Origin: an uncultured Acetatifactor sp.
GTDB lineage: Bacteria > Bacillota > Clostridia > Lachnospirales > Lachnospiraceae
NCBI GenBank assembly: GCA_910587555.1
Contig: CAJULV010000023.1
Location: 1-42,532, forward strand
Reading direction: 5' to 3'
Length of the DNA: 42,532 nucleotides
The notes under the pieces were generated by a model. That model was not told the origin of the DNA, did not search any database, and was given only the letters and a program-made list of their open reading frames with translations. Each line of letters opens with the position of its first letter. Positions within the stretch are counted from its first letter, which is position 1. This document shows, piece after piece, positions 1-7,320 of the stretch. The translations under genes and the position numbers were made by a program.

Positions 1-49
1 TCCATTTTTCTCAAATTTCTTTTCCTGCACGATATTCAGTTGTCAATTT

Positions 50-148
50 TCAGTTGGTATCTCGTTCATTGAGATTCCGAGAAGTTATTTCCTCCCCCGA
101 CAGCATGGGAGGCAGCTTCTCCACGATGTCCCACTTCTCCTTAAGCAT
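50..148 (-). pseudogene. TnsC-like ATPase stub (33 codons)
   Basis: An ATG at 148-146 overlaps the stop codon of the upstream tnsB reading frame, so the two were once translationally coupled as tnsB and tnsC are in Tn7-like elements. The peptide starts MLKEKWDIVEKLPP and reaches a TGA after 33 codons. TnsC proteins are AAA+ ATPases of several hundred residues, so no Walker motif or ATPase core remains. Identity rests on position and on resemblance of the first residues to TnsC-like proteins I remember from clostridial Tn7-like elements. The 49 bases left of it hold no recognisable gene. Confidence 0.45.
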
Positions 149-1632
149 CTGTCGCCACTTCCTTTCCTAAGTCCTTATGAAGCCTTTCCTGCTCCTTTTC
201 CCTGTTTGCCCTGATATTCTTGATGGATGGCCTCTTCTGCCCTCCTGATGCCCCTACCGCTGCACTGATATGCCCCGCAAGGTCTATCTCCGCCTGTGTC
301 CTGTTCCCTGTCTCCTGTCTGATTAAGTCCCTCTGCCGCTGCTTCATGGCCTGTACCCCTGTCAAGCCCTTATCCCTGAATCTGCTTTCGACCAGCTCAA
401 AGGGGATATAAGAGCCATTCTCAATCAGCCATGTCTGGCACACATTGTCTGGGTTATAAGCGACAGTACATTCTTTCCCATTCAGGTACTGCTCCCTGAA
501 CAGCCTGTTGTGGTAATGCATCCCATTGACCGACAGCCCGAATCTTGTGAATCTGCCTGTTGCCCTCGGGAGCAGGGTCAGGATAAGCTGTTTCCTGCTG
601 ACACTGATGAGATTGCATCCATCCATCCTGTCCGCATCCATAGTTCCATATCTCATTTGCATAAGGCTTAATCTCCATGGCAAGCATTTCCTCTGTGTAG
701 GGGAAGTTCTCCAGTACCCTGCTGCAGTTATAGAACAGGATGCAGTGTATGATTATCTTCTCAAAGTCTGCCATGGTCAGACAGGCATCCTTTCTGTAAT
801 CATGCACCCCTCTTTCCTGAAAGTCAGGCTCAACGACCCCTTTCCCTTTCAGCTGGTTCCTGTAATAGCCTTGTATGCAGTCAAAGAACTTCTCAACTTT
901 GGACTTCAATTCTGGCCGATAGGATGGCAGATTGGTTATCTGTATCCCTAAGTCTGTCATCTGCTCAAATACAGTCCCTCTGTACTCGCTTCCCATATCG
1001 GTGACAACCTTGCCCGACAGCTTATCACAATCCCAATCCTGACGATTTATCGCAATGCCGAATGCCCTGCAATGCTCCACCTTATCAGCTATGACATTCA
1101 GCATCAGGTTCCTAAGGCTGTATACACCGCCCTCCCAGGAAAGCAAGTACCCACAGCACAGGCCGCTGTAGGCATCCACACAGGCCGTCAGGATTGACCT
1201 GCCCACAATGCCCCCTGCTTCATTTATGAGGTAGATGTCAAGTATCGTTGCATCCAGCATCCCCACTCCCACATGTGGGGCAAATGCCTGTACCCCATCC
1301 CCTGTGAGAGGCCTCTGGTTCCTTTGATAGTAGGACAATCCATTTCTGCTGATATATTCAGTCTGTTTTGTATTGTACTTACGGAAGAAATAGCGGGTTT
1401 CCTTTTCCTCTGTAAAATCATCCAGCTTCTCAATCTCCATCCATGCAGGCATTGTTTTCTTGATACAGTCAATCACAAGGATTTCTTCATCTGCTATCGC
1501 AAGCACTCTGAAAATCTGCTCTGTATCTCCGATACTGTTTCCCTTTATTTCCGAATCTCCCTGCCCCTTAATCTGAACCTCTCCATTTTTCCTTTTAAGA
1601 AGCATATTTTTCTTTAAGCTGTTCCTATCCAT
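141..1632 (-). pseudogene. TnsB-like DDE transposase, deleted and frameshifted
   Basis: Transposase of the retroviral-integrase (rve) fold. The catalytic core is readable: first Asp in MLDATILDIYL, second Asp in VVTDMGSEY, Glu in SYRPELKSKVEKFF. The start ATG at 1632 overlaps the tnsA stop by 8 nt. Two lesions are visible. The N-terminal part before the core is only about 110 residues, whereas TnsB proteins carry about 200 residues of DNA-binding helical domains there; the join near YFFRKYN looks like an in-frame deletion. The frame also breaks at a GGAT triplet repeat (plus-strand ATCC x3, 617-628): the 5' frame runs on to 454, while the natural C-terminus continues in another frame to 141. 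Two GGAT copies instead of three would restore one frame. Almost certainly inactive. Confidence 0.8.
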
Positions 1633-1981
1633 TGAAAATCCCCTCTTTCTCAACCACAATCCCCCAGTCTGATACACCATGCCTTAACCAGAAATCCTTT
1701 GAAGTCTGCAACAGCTTCACTGTCAGCGGCTTTTTGAGATGCTTCCTCTCTACACACTCCCTTACCATCAGGTCATTGTCTTTCTTAATACAAACAAAAT
1801 CAGAGGTATAACCGCCATCCATGCCATCCAGCAGAACATTCACCCGAAAACTTTTAATATCCTCTGAACCATTTAACAGGTCAGCATAGGCAAACTGGAT
1901 GGCATCAAATGTCCTGCATACATCCTCACATTTAGACAGCTTCCTCTTTTCACATCTTCCTTTGTAATTCTTCTTCCTCAC
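1625..1981 (-). CDS. Compact TnsA-like endonuclease of a Tn7-like element
   Basis: 118 residues starting at GTG 1981 with a good ribosome binding site (acctcc on the plus strand, 1990-1995). The core YTSDFVCIK...MVRECVERKHLKKP fits the TnsA N-terminal restriction-endonuclease fold, which uses an Asp followed by E-x-K to cut the 5' strands at transposon ends. A conserved WLRHGVSDWGIVVE segment follows. Tn7 TnsA is about 270 residues with a C-terminal TnsC-binding domain; here only the catalytic domain exists. This could be normal for the clostridial subfamily or could be truncation. Its stop overlaps the tnsB start. It may still be translated, but its partners are broken. Confidence 0.7.
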   Translation of the reverse strand: MRKKNYKGRCEKRKLSKCEDVCRTFDAIQFAYADLLNGSEDIKSFRVNVLLDGMDGGYTSDFVCIKKDNDLMVRECVERKHLKKPLTVKLLQTSKDFWLRHGVSDWGIVVEKEGIFNG

Positions 1982-2054
1982 TATGAGACACCTCCAATGT
2001 CAGGAATCACAGGTATTCAGGCTATGACAGCTTCTTCCAGAATGACAATGTCAC

Positions 2055-2443
2055 TTTGGGGAGAATCCCCAAAAACAGGCACCCTTTTCCCAAAAGCGGA
2101 AATCCCCAAAAACGGCAGGACAGGCATTTCCTTTTTGGGAAACAGGAATCCCCATTTTACAGGCACTCCCAAAAGCAAATCCCCAGAAATCAGCTCCCAA
2201 AAATGGTTTTGGGGAAATTCTCCATGTCCAGGGGCAACCCCGATTATCCTCTAAAGGCAATCCCGCATATCCTCTAACCATTTCTCCCAAAAAACATTCA
2301 GAAGCATGATACAAGGGAAACATGCCACTCTGATTCAAACCGTACTCGCATCTGAATCACTGCAATCCCAGTAATTTCAAGGTATTCTCTCTATATCCCT
2401 ATAATGAAAAATGACCTCATAAAAAGGATATTTCCTCTCTACA
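2055..2443. repeat. Putative transposon end with multiple TnsB-site-like repeats
   Basis: Gene-free stretch upstream of tnsA. It holds many copies of a CCCAAAA / TTTTGGG core (for example 2068-2074, 2089-2095, 2105-2111, 2168-2174, 2285-2291). On the minus strand a longer pattern recurs: GCTTTTGGGA, GTGCCTGT, TGGGGATT. Two adjacent imperfect 24-bp units at 2231-2278 share TTAGAGGATA and a G-rich GGTTGCC/GATTGCC end. Further out, TAGAGAGGAAATA and TAGAGAGAATACC variants occur near 2385-2443. Tn7 ends carry arrays of 22-bp TnsB sites ending in TGT...ACA. The minus strand reads TGTAGAGAGG from 2443, which I take as the likeliest terminus. The exact boundary is inferred. Confidence 0.5.
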
Positions 2444-2452
2444 AGGTCATTT
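2409..2452 (-). terminator. Possible guaA terminator
   Basis: AAATGACCT at 2444-2452 (minus-strand sense) and AGGTCATTT at 2409-2417 form a 9-bp stem with an inner AGGA/TCCT stem, followed on the minus strand by TTTTC. It lies 79 nt past the guaA stop. It overlaps the inferred transposon terminus, so one of the two assignments may be wrong. Confidence 0.4.
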
Positions 2453-2530
2453 GAACTTACTCTATTCTCTTTCTGGGGCTATCCCAGATTGCCCTCACTG
2501 GCTATTCGGGAGTGCCTCGGGATACATCCG

Positions 2531-3823
2531 CTACTCGAACTCTATTGTCGCCGGCGGCTTGGGACTCATATCATAGCAGACCCGATTCACATTCTCCACT
2601 TCAGCCAGAATGCGGTTCGTAATCCGCTCCAACACATCCCAGTCCACCTTCTCCACAGAAGCCGTCATGGCATCCACGGTATTAATGGCCCGGATGATCA
2701 CCATGTACTCAAACACCCTGGCGTTGTTCTTCATGCCCACGGACTTGAAATCCGGCACCACAGTGAAGTACTGCCACACCTTTTTATCCAGTCCGGCCCT
2801 GGCAAACTCCTCCCGCAAAATGGCATCGGCTTCCCGCACGGCTTCCAGACGTTCCCTGGTAATCGCCCCCAGGCATCTTACGCCCAGGCCCGGTCCCGGG
2901 AACGGCTGACGGTATACCATGTCATGGGGCAGTCCCAATTCCACGCCGCAGGCCCTCACCTCATCCTTGAACAGCTGCTTCAGCGGCTCCACCAGTTCAA
3001 ATTTCAAATCTTCAGGCAGTCCCCCTACATTGTGATGGGATTTCACCATCTTTGCCGTCTTTGTGCCGCTCTCAATGATATCCGGATAGATGGTGCCCTG
3101 TCCCAGGAAGTCAATGCCTTCCAGTTTCCTGGCCTCCTCTTCAAAGACGCGGATGAATTCCCCGCCGATGATCTTGCGCTTCTGCTCCGGATCAGCCACG
3201 CCTGCCAGTTTCCCCAGGAAGCGCTCGGATGCGTCCACATAGACCAGGTTTGCATGAAGCTCATCCCGGAACACCTTCACCACACTTTCGGACTCATTCT
3301 TACGCATGAGTCCATGGTTCACATGAACGCAGGTCAGCTGTGTTCCTATGGCTTTGATGAGCATTGCAGCCACAACGGAAGAATCCACACCGCCGGACAG
3401 GGCCAGCAGCACTTTCCTGTCTCCAACCTGCTGCCGGATCAACTCCACCTGGTCCTCAATGAAGTTCTTCATATTCCAATTTGTCTCCGCACCGCAGTCT
3501 TCAAACAAAAATTTCTCTAAAACCGCCCTGTCCGGAAGCACCTTAAGCGCAGTCTCACACCTGGACTGCGGATAATCTATGGAAATCATGGGAATATCCA
3601 GATCGTAAAGTGCCGGATGCACCTCCACGGCCTGGCCGTCCACCACCCGGTTCTCCCCACCGTTTAATATAATGCCCTTTACATTGGGAAGCGCCTGCAG
3701 TTCCTCCGCGGTGATATCATGGGGATGAATCTCACTGTACACACCCAAATCGCGGATTTCCCGGGCAAGAACCGTGTTCTGTGTGCTGCCCAAATCCAGA
3801 ATAACAATCAAATCCTGTTTCAT
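2531..3823 (-). CDS. guaA: GMP synthase with reduced amidotransferase domain
   Basis: Converts XMP to GMP with ATP, the last step of guanine nucleotide synthesis in the cytoplasm. The ATP-pyrophosphatase domain is complete: PP-loop LALSGGVDSS near residue 145, then FLGQGTIYPD, KSHHNVGG and the C-terminal dimerisation domain ending PKPPATIEFE. The ATG at 3823 was chosen over the longer frame because GAGAGGAG precedes it. At 430 residues it is about 80-95 shorter than usual GuaA. The loss is in the N-terminal glutamine amidotransferase domain: the first ~85 residues (LIVILDLGS... GIILNGG) remain, but the GxCYG nucleophile motif is replaced by ISIDYPQSRC and the His/Glu part is absent. It may use free ammonia or a separate glutaminase. 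Family assignment is firm; the consequence is inferred. Confidence 0.9.
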   Translation of the reverse strand: MKQDLIVILDLGSTQNTVLAREIRDLGVYSEIHPHDITAEELQALPNVKGIILNGGENRVVDGQAVEVHPALYDLDIPMISIDYPQSRCETALKVLPDRAVLEKFLFEDCGAETNWNMKNFIEDQVELIRQQVGDRKVLLALSGGVDSSVVAAMLIKAIGTQLTCVHVNHGLMRKNESESVVKVFRDELHANLVYVDASERFLGKLAGVADPEQKRKIIGGEFIRVFEEEARKLEGIDFLGQGTIYPDIIESGTKTAKMVKSHHNVGGLPEDLKFELVEPLKQLFKDEVRACGVELGLPHDMVYRQPFPGPGLGVRCLGAITRERLEAVREADAILREEFARAGLDKKVWQYFTVVPDFKSVGMKNNARVFEYMVIIRAINTVDAMTASVEKVDWDVLERITNRILAEVENVNRVCYDMSPKPPATIEFE

Positions 3824-3872
3824 TGCCAACTCTCCTCTCTTTATCCGTCGTTTTCTCTCTTTTACTTTTTTC

Positions 3873-3901
3873 AGTATAAGACGATTGCAGGAAGAATGCA
3901 A
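3873..3901 (-). promoter_or_regulatory. guaA promoter
   Basis: Minus-strand TTGCAT (3896-3901), 17-bp spacer, TATACT (3873-3878), about 50 nt before the guaA ATG. No purine or guanine riboswitch fold was recognised in the short leader. Confidence 0.6.
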
Positions 3902-3951
3902 TCATTTTTACGGACTTCCTATGGAAATTTTTTTGGGAATTACCTGCGCGT

Positions 3952-3998
3952 TCCCATACGTAACAGTTCAGACAGGCGCCGAACTGTTACTCCCATAC
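3952..3998. mobile_element. 31-bp mini-element with GTAACAGTTC ends and 8-bp target duplication
   Basis: GTAACAGTTC (3960-3969), 11 bp, then its perfect inverse GAACTGTTAC (3981-3990). The unit is flanked by the perfect direct repeat TCCCATAC at 3952-3959 and 3991-3998. The same ends with a different 8-bp duplication occur at 29673-29747, so this is an insertion rather than a chance hairpin. GTAA termini and 8-bp duplications are features of the IS66 family; descent from such an element is inferred. It lies between the divergent guaA and response-regulator promoters. Confidence 0.75.
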
Positions 3999-4030
3999 AA
4001 TATTTACATCACACACCCGACTCTCCTCCC

Positions 4031-4059
4031 TTGACTTTTGCCCTCCTCCAAATTAGAAT
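4031..4059 (+). promoter_or_regulatory. Response-regulator promoter
   Basis: TTGACT (4031-4036), 17-bp spacer, TAGAAT (4054-4059), about 68 nt before the ATG at 4128. Confidence 0.55.
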
Positions 4060-4127
4060 AAAATGGAACTGCATATAATAAAAGCAGCTCCGGCAAACAG
4101 TCCGAATTGACGGAAAGGAATATCTCC

Positions 4128-5291
4128 ATGACACGGATACATGAAAACACCGTTCCTGGCGCTGCAGAAACGGCAGGACTTACAAATACTGCCAATAAAA
4201 ATTCCAGTGCCACAGGAACGCACGATACTTCCACTGAAAATTCCAGTGCCACAGGAACGCACGATACTGCCACTGAAAATTCATGTGCCACAGGAACGCC
4301 TGATACTTCCAATAAAAATTCTAGTGCCACAGGAACGCCTGATACTTCCAATGAAAATTCCAGTGCCACAGGGACGCCTGATACTTCCAATGAAAATTCC
4401 AGTGCCACAGGAACGCCTGATACTTCCAGTGAAAGCTCATGTGCCACAGGAACGCCCGGAAAAAGAAATGCCCGCCCCGGGAATCGCATACTCATCGCCG
4501 AGGATGACGCGGACAATAACACAATGCTGCGGGAATACCTGGAAACACATGGCTATGCCTGCACCCAGGCCTTTTCAGGCAGTGAGGCAAAACTGCTTTT
4601 TTCCATAGAGGAATTTGACCTGATACTGCTGGATCTGATGCTTCCCGGAATCGCCGGCGAAGAACTCCTCCCTGTGTTCTCCCAAAAGACGCCCGTGATC
4701 GTCATTTCCGCCAAAAGCAGCCTGGACAGCAAAGTAGGCCTGCTCTCCGCAGGGGCGGAGGATTATCTCTGCAAACCCTTTGACCTTCCGGAGCTTCTGG
4801 TGCGGATTCAGGTACAGCTGCGCCGCCAGGCCCGGAAAACGGAATATGCGGAAAACGGCAGGCCGACATGCGGGCAGGCCCATACCTGCGACGCCATGCA
4901 CGGCGGTGCAAATCTCCCCTACAGCAGCGCCGACGGAACGGTAAAAAGCCAGCACACTGCGAAAAATAACGTTACAAAGGTACAAAATATACGTAGTAAC
5001 ATATATACCTATCGGGAATGGACACTGGACGCAGACGCCATGGAAATGACGGCCGCCGGAAAACCCGTGGTACTGACCCGTCACGAATTTCTTATTCTGG
5101 AGCTGCTTATCCGTAATCCCAGACGTGTTTTCTCCAAGCAGATGATTTACGAATATGTGTGGGGCGAAGAATATTTGGCAGAAGACAAAACCATCAATGT
5201 GCATATCAGCAATATCCGTTCAAAATTGAAGGAAAGCGGAACCGATCCCTACATCCAGACTGTCTGGGGCATGGGTTTTAAGCTTCTTTAA
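4128..5291 (+). CDS. OmpR-family response regulator with N-terminal 13-residue repeats
   Basis: Two-component transcription regulator, 387 residues. The ATG at 4128 is preceded by GGAAAGGAA; a TTG at 4107 is an alternative. Residues 25-102 are six copies of a 13-residue Asn/Ser/Thr-rich repeat (type NSSATGTPDTSNE) plus a partial seventh. The receiver begins at about 120: acidic pair D126/D127, phospho-acceptor D169 in LLDLMLPG, S194 and K216 in CKPFD. A long linker (~240-295) joins a C-terminal winged helix ending QTVWGMGFKLL. Typical family members are 225-240 residues with no N-terminal extension. Its targets are probably the following ABC exporter and kinase genes, whose promoter carries tandem direct repeats. 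The repeat tract looks disordered and has no function I can name. Confidence 0.9.
   Translation: MTRIHENTVPGAAETAGLTNTANKNSSATGTHDTSTENSSATGTHDTATENSCATGTPDTSNKNSSATGTPDTSNENSSATGTPDTSNENSSATGTPDTSSESSCATGTPGKRNARPGNRILIAEDDADNNTMLREYLETHGYACTQAFSGSEAKLLFSIEEFDLILLDLMLPGIAGEELLPVFSQKTPVIVISAKSSLDSKVGLLSAGAEDYLCKPFDLPELLVRIQVQLRRQARKTEYAENGRPTCGQAHTCDAMHGGANLPYSSADGTVKSQHTAKNNVTKVQNIRSNIYTYREWTLDADAMEMTAAGKPVVLTRHEFLILELLIRNPRRVFSKQMIYEYVWGEEYLAEDKTINVHISNIRSKLKESGTDPYIQTVWGMGFKLL
4200..4460 (+). repeat. 39-bp coding tandem repeat, six full copies plus one partial
   Basis: Units start at 4200, 4239, 4278, 4317, 4356 and 4395, with a partial unit from 4434. The core is ccagtgccacaggaacg. Because 39 is a multiple of three, copy-number change alters protein length without breaking the frame. 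Repeats also keep the other strand open, which explains the repetitive antisense ORF there. Confidence 0.95.
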
Positions 5292-5340
5292 ACTTTCTTA
5301 AACTTTTCTAAGCGCTTTTTAAAACCTTAGGCGCTAGAAT
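5288..5340 (+). promoter_or_regulatory. ABC/kinase promoter with tandem regulator half-sites
   Basis: TTAAACTTTC (5288-5297) is immediately repeated as TTAAACTTTT (5298-5307), a direct repeat with 10-bp spacing as bound by OmpR/PhoB-type dimers. A -10 box TAGAAT lies at 5335-5340. The -35 position reads GCGCTT, far from consensus, which suggests activation by the regulator encoded just upstream. The first repeat overlaps that gene's stop codon. Confidence 0.5.
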
Positions 5341-5453
5341 AGAGTCATATCAAGGTTCCGGCAGAAAATCATGTATCCGGCGGCAGCCTCCCGCATGCAG
5401 AGACCGTCACCGGAAACAGCAGGAACCGATATCAGGAAAGGAAAAGGACTGTA

Positions 5454-6413
5454 ATGGAAAAGGATACCGGAAAACAAAATATGCTGGCTGTAGAAACCCT
5501 TGCCCTGACCAAAACGTACAAGGGAAAAGCGGCCGTAAGCCATCTGAACATGAAAGTACAGGAGGGTGCCATATACGGCTTCATCGGACGAAACGGCGCC
5601 GGGAAGTCTACCACCCTGAAAATGCTGTGCGGCCTGGCCAGGCCCACGGAAGGCGAAATCCGACTCTTCGGGAAAAGCGCCAATGACCCCGTCACTGTAA
5701 GGCGTGTGGGATGCCTGATTGAATCCGCAGGCTTATACCCCCACATGACCGCCAGGCAAAATGCCGTCATGAAAGCAAAATGCATGGGTCTGACCGATCC
5801 GAAGGCCGTGGACAGGGTACTGGAAGCCACCGGCATGGCAGGCGCCGGAACCAAAAAGGTAAAGCTTTTTTCCATGGGAATGAAGCAGCGTCTGGGAATA
5901 GCCCTGGCGCTTCTGGGGAATCCGGATTTACTGGTGCTGGATGAACCCATCAACGGGCTGGACCCGGAAGGCGTCCGGGAAATCAGACAGCTGATTCAGA
6001 CTCTGAACGAAGAAGGCAAAACCTTCATCATCAGTTCCCATATTCTGGGGGAACTCAGCAAGCTCTCCACCCACTATGGGATTATTAAGAACGGAATCCT
6101 GGTGGAACAGCTCACCCGGGAAGAACTGGCACAGAACTGCGCCGACTATTTCCGGGTAGAAGTAGACGATGTAAGGCGCGCCCTGCCGCTGATCACGGAG
6201 TCCCTGCCCGATGTCATGGCCGAAGTCTGCGACAACCGTAATATCCGCCTGTATGGGCTGACGGAAGGTTCTGCCTTAAACCGCCTTCTCATCGAAAACC
6301 GTGTCCAGGTTTATTCCTCCGGTTTTCATCACATGGATTTGGAAGATTATTTCCTGGCGCGCATGGACGACACAGCCCGCCAAGGCAGCAGCAATAACAA
6401 AACAATTAAGTAG
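5454..6413 (+). CDS. ABC exporter ATP-binding protein (bacitracin/lantibiotic-resistance type)
   Basis: Cytoplasmic ATPase of an ABC-2 type exporter, 319 residues. Walker A GRNGAGKST at 45-53, signature FSMGMKQR at 139-146 (the SMGMKQ form common in bacitracin-resistance BcrA-like ATPases), Walker B LLVLDEP at 159-165, and H-loop ISSHIL after 190. The C-terminal 90 residues (YFRVEVDDV...) match the extra domain of this class. The ATG at 5454 follows ggaaaagg. It is followed after 7 nt by its permease and then by a kinase, so it likely removes a membrane-active antibiotic or peptide. The substrate is unknown. Confidence 0.85.
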   Translation: MEKDTGKQNMLAVETLALTKTYKGKAAVSHLNMKVQEGAIYGFIGRNGAGKSTTLKMLCGLARPTEGEIRLFGKSANDPVTVRRVGCLIESAGLYPHMTARQNAVMKAKCMGLTDPKAVDRVLEATGMAGAGTKKVKLFSMGMKQRLGIALALLGNPDLLVLDEPINGLDPEGVREIRQLIQTLNEEGKTFIISSHILGELSKLSTHYGIIKNGILVEQLTREELAQNCADYFRVEVDDVRRALPLITESLPDVMAEVCDNRNIRLYGLTEGSALNRLLIENRVQVYSSGFHHMDLEDYFLARMDDTARQGSSNNKTIK

Positions 6414-6420
6414 GAGTATA

Positions 6421-7233
6421 ATGATTATGATAAATTTAGTGCGCATGGATTTATATCGGCTTTTAAAAAGCAAATCTGTCTATATCTGCCTGGCAATCCT
6501 GCTGGCAACTTCCGTTTTATGTTTTTGGATCGTCTGGATGTTCGACACTCCCGAAGGGAACGAATCCGCCGCCAGGATCGGAATGTCCGCAATTACAGAG
6601 ATCGGGGTTCCGGGTACCCTGTTGATAAATTATGATACTTTGCACATGTTCCGGGAAATCGCAATGGACGGCGGCGCATATATTTCCCTGTTCGGAATCG
6701 TCATTGTCCTTTTCTTCTGCTCGGACTACAACAGCGGCTTCATGAAAAATATTATGTCCCTGCACCGCCGCAGATGGAAATATATCGCAAGTAAGCTCAT
6801 TACGGCAGGGATTCTGGATTTTTGTTATCTGGCATTACATTTTGGCATCTGTATGCTGCTGAATGTGCTGTTCCACAATCTGGTGCCTTTTGCCCCTGCC
6901 GGGGATACCCTTTCCTATCTGTGCCTCACCTGGACTGTCACAATGGGTTTTGCCGCCCTGCTGCTGCTGATCTGCACCGTCACCCGCAGCAACGGCGCCG
7001 GCATCCTGGCGACAATATTGCTTGGCAGCGGCATCCTGGTCCTCCTGGTGAGCTACATCACCAGTCTGTTCGGGATAAACCAATGGGCTTACTATACCCT
7101 GTATTATAACCATAGCCAGGCGCCGTACACCTACAACGCTATCGGCGATTTTAAGGGATATGCCGTAGGCGCGGGATTCCTGGTGCTGTACGCCGTCATA
7201 TCCGCAGTTACCCTTGCCAGGAAGGACATCTGA
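6421..7233 (+). CDS. ABC-2 family exporter permease
   Basis: Integral membrane partner of the preceding ATPase, 270 residues. The start is ATG 6421 with taggag just before it; upstream in-frame codons overlap the ATPase gene and are not used. About six hydrophobic segments are readable: residues ~20-40 (VYICLAILLATSVLCFWIVW), ~100-115, ~155-175, ~190-215, ~220-240 and ~250-268. This arrangement is usual for six-helix ABC-2 permeases of the BcrB/lantibiotic-immunity type. The first cytoplasmic segment MDLYRLLKSKS is characteristic of the class. Specificity cannot be read from the sequence. Confidence 0.8.
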   Translation: MIMINLVRMDLYRLLKSKSVYICLAILLATSVLCFWIVWMFDTPEGNESAARIGMSAITEIGVPGTLLINYDTLHMFREIAMDGGAYISLFGIVIVLFFCSDYNSGFMKNIMSLHRRRWKYIASKLITAGILDFCYLALHFGICMLLNVLFHNLVPFAPAGDTLSYLCLTWTVTMGFAALLLLICTVTRSNGAGILATILLGSGILVLLVSYITSLFGINQWAYYTLYYNHSQAPYTYNAIGDFKGYAVGAGFLVLYAVISAVTLARKDI

Positions 7234-7320
7234 CATACGCCCTGCCCCCGTAAAATCCGGCTGAAAATGCCCATGTATTTATGCCGTCCCTGCAGCGGTT
7301 TCATCAGGAGGAAAACCAAA

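Noticed and set aside
1..49. Start of another gene at the left edge (GTG with VQEKKFEKNG)
   Set aside because: No ribosome binding site and only ten codons before the edge.
2051..2338. Short ORFs on both strands in the motif-rich region beside guaA
   Set aside because: They consist of the repeated CCCAAAA motifs and have no convincing start sites; the region fits a transposon end.
3824..3960. Purine riboswitch ahead of guaA
   Set aside because: The leader between the promoter and ATG is only about 40-50 nt, and I cannot find the paired stems of a purine or guanine aptamer.
4200..4460. Possible CRISPR array
   Set aside because: Units are directly adjacent in-frame coding repeats with no unique spacers.
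4004..4522. Repetitive minus-strand ORF opposite the 39-bp repeats
   Set aside because: A 39-bp repeat keeps all frames open; the plus strand leads into a real receiver domain, the minus strand into nothing.
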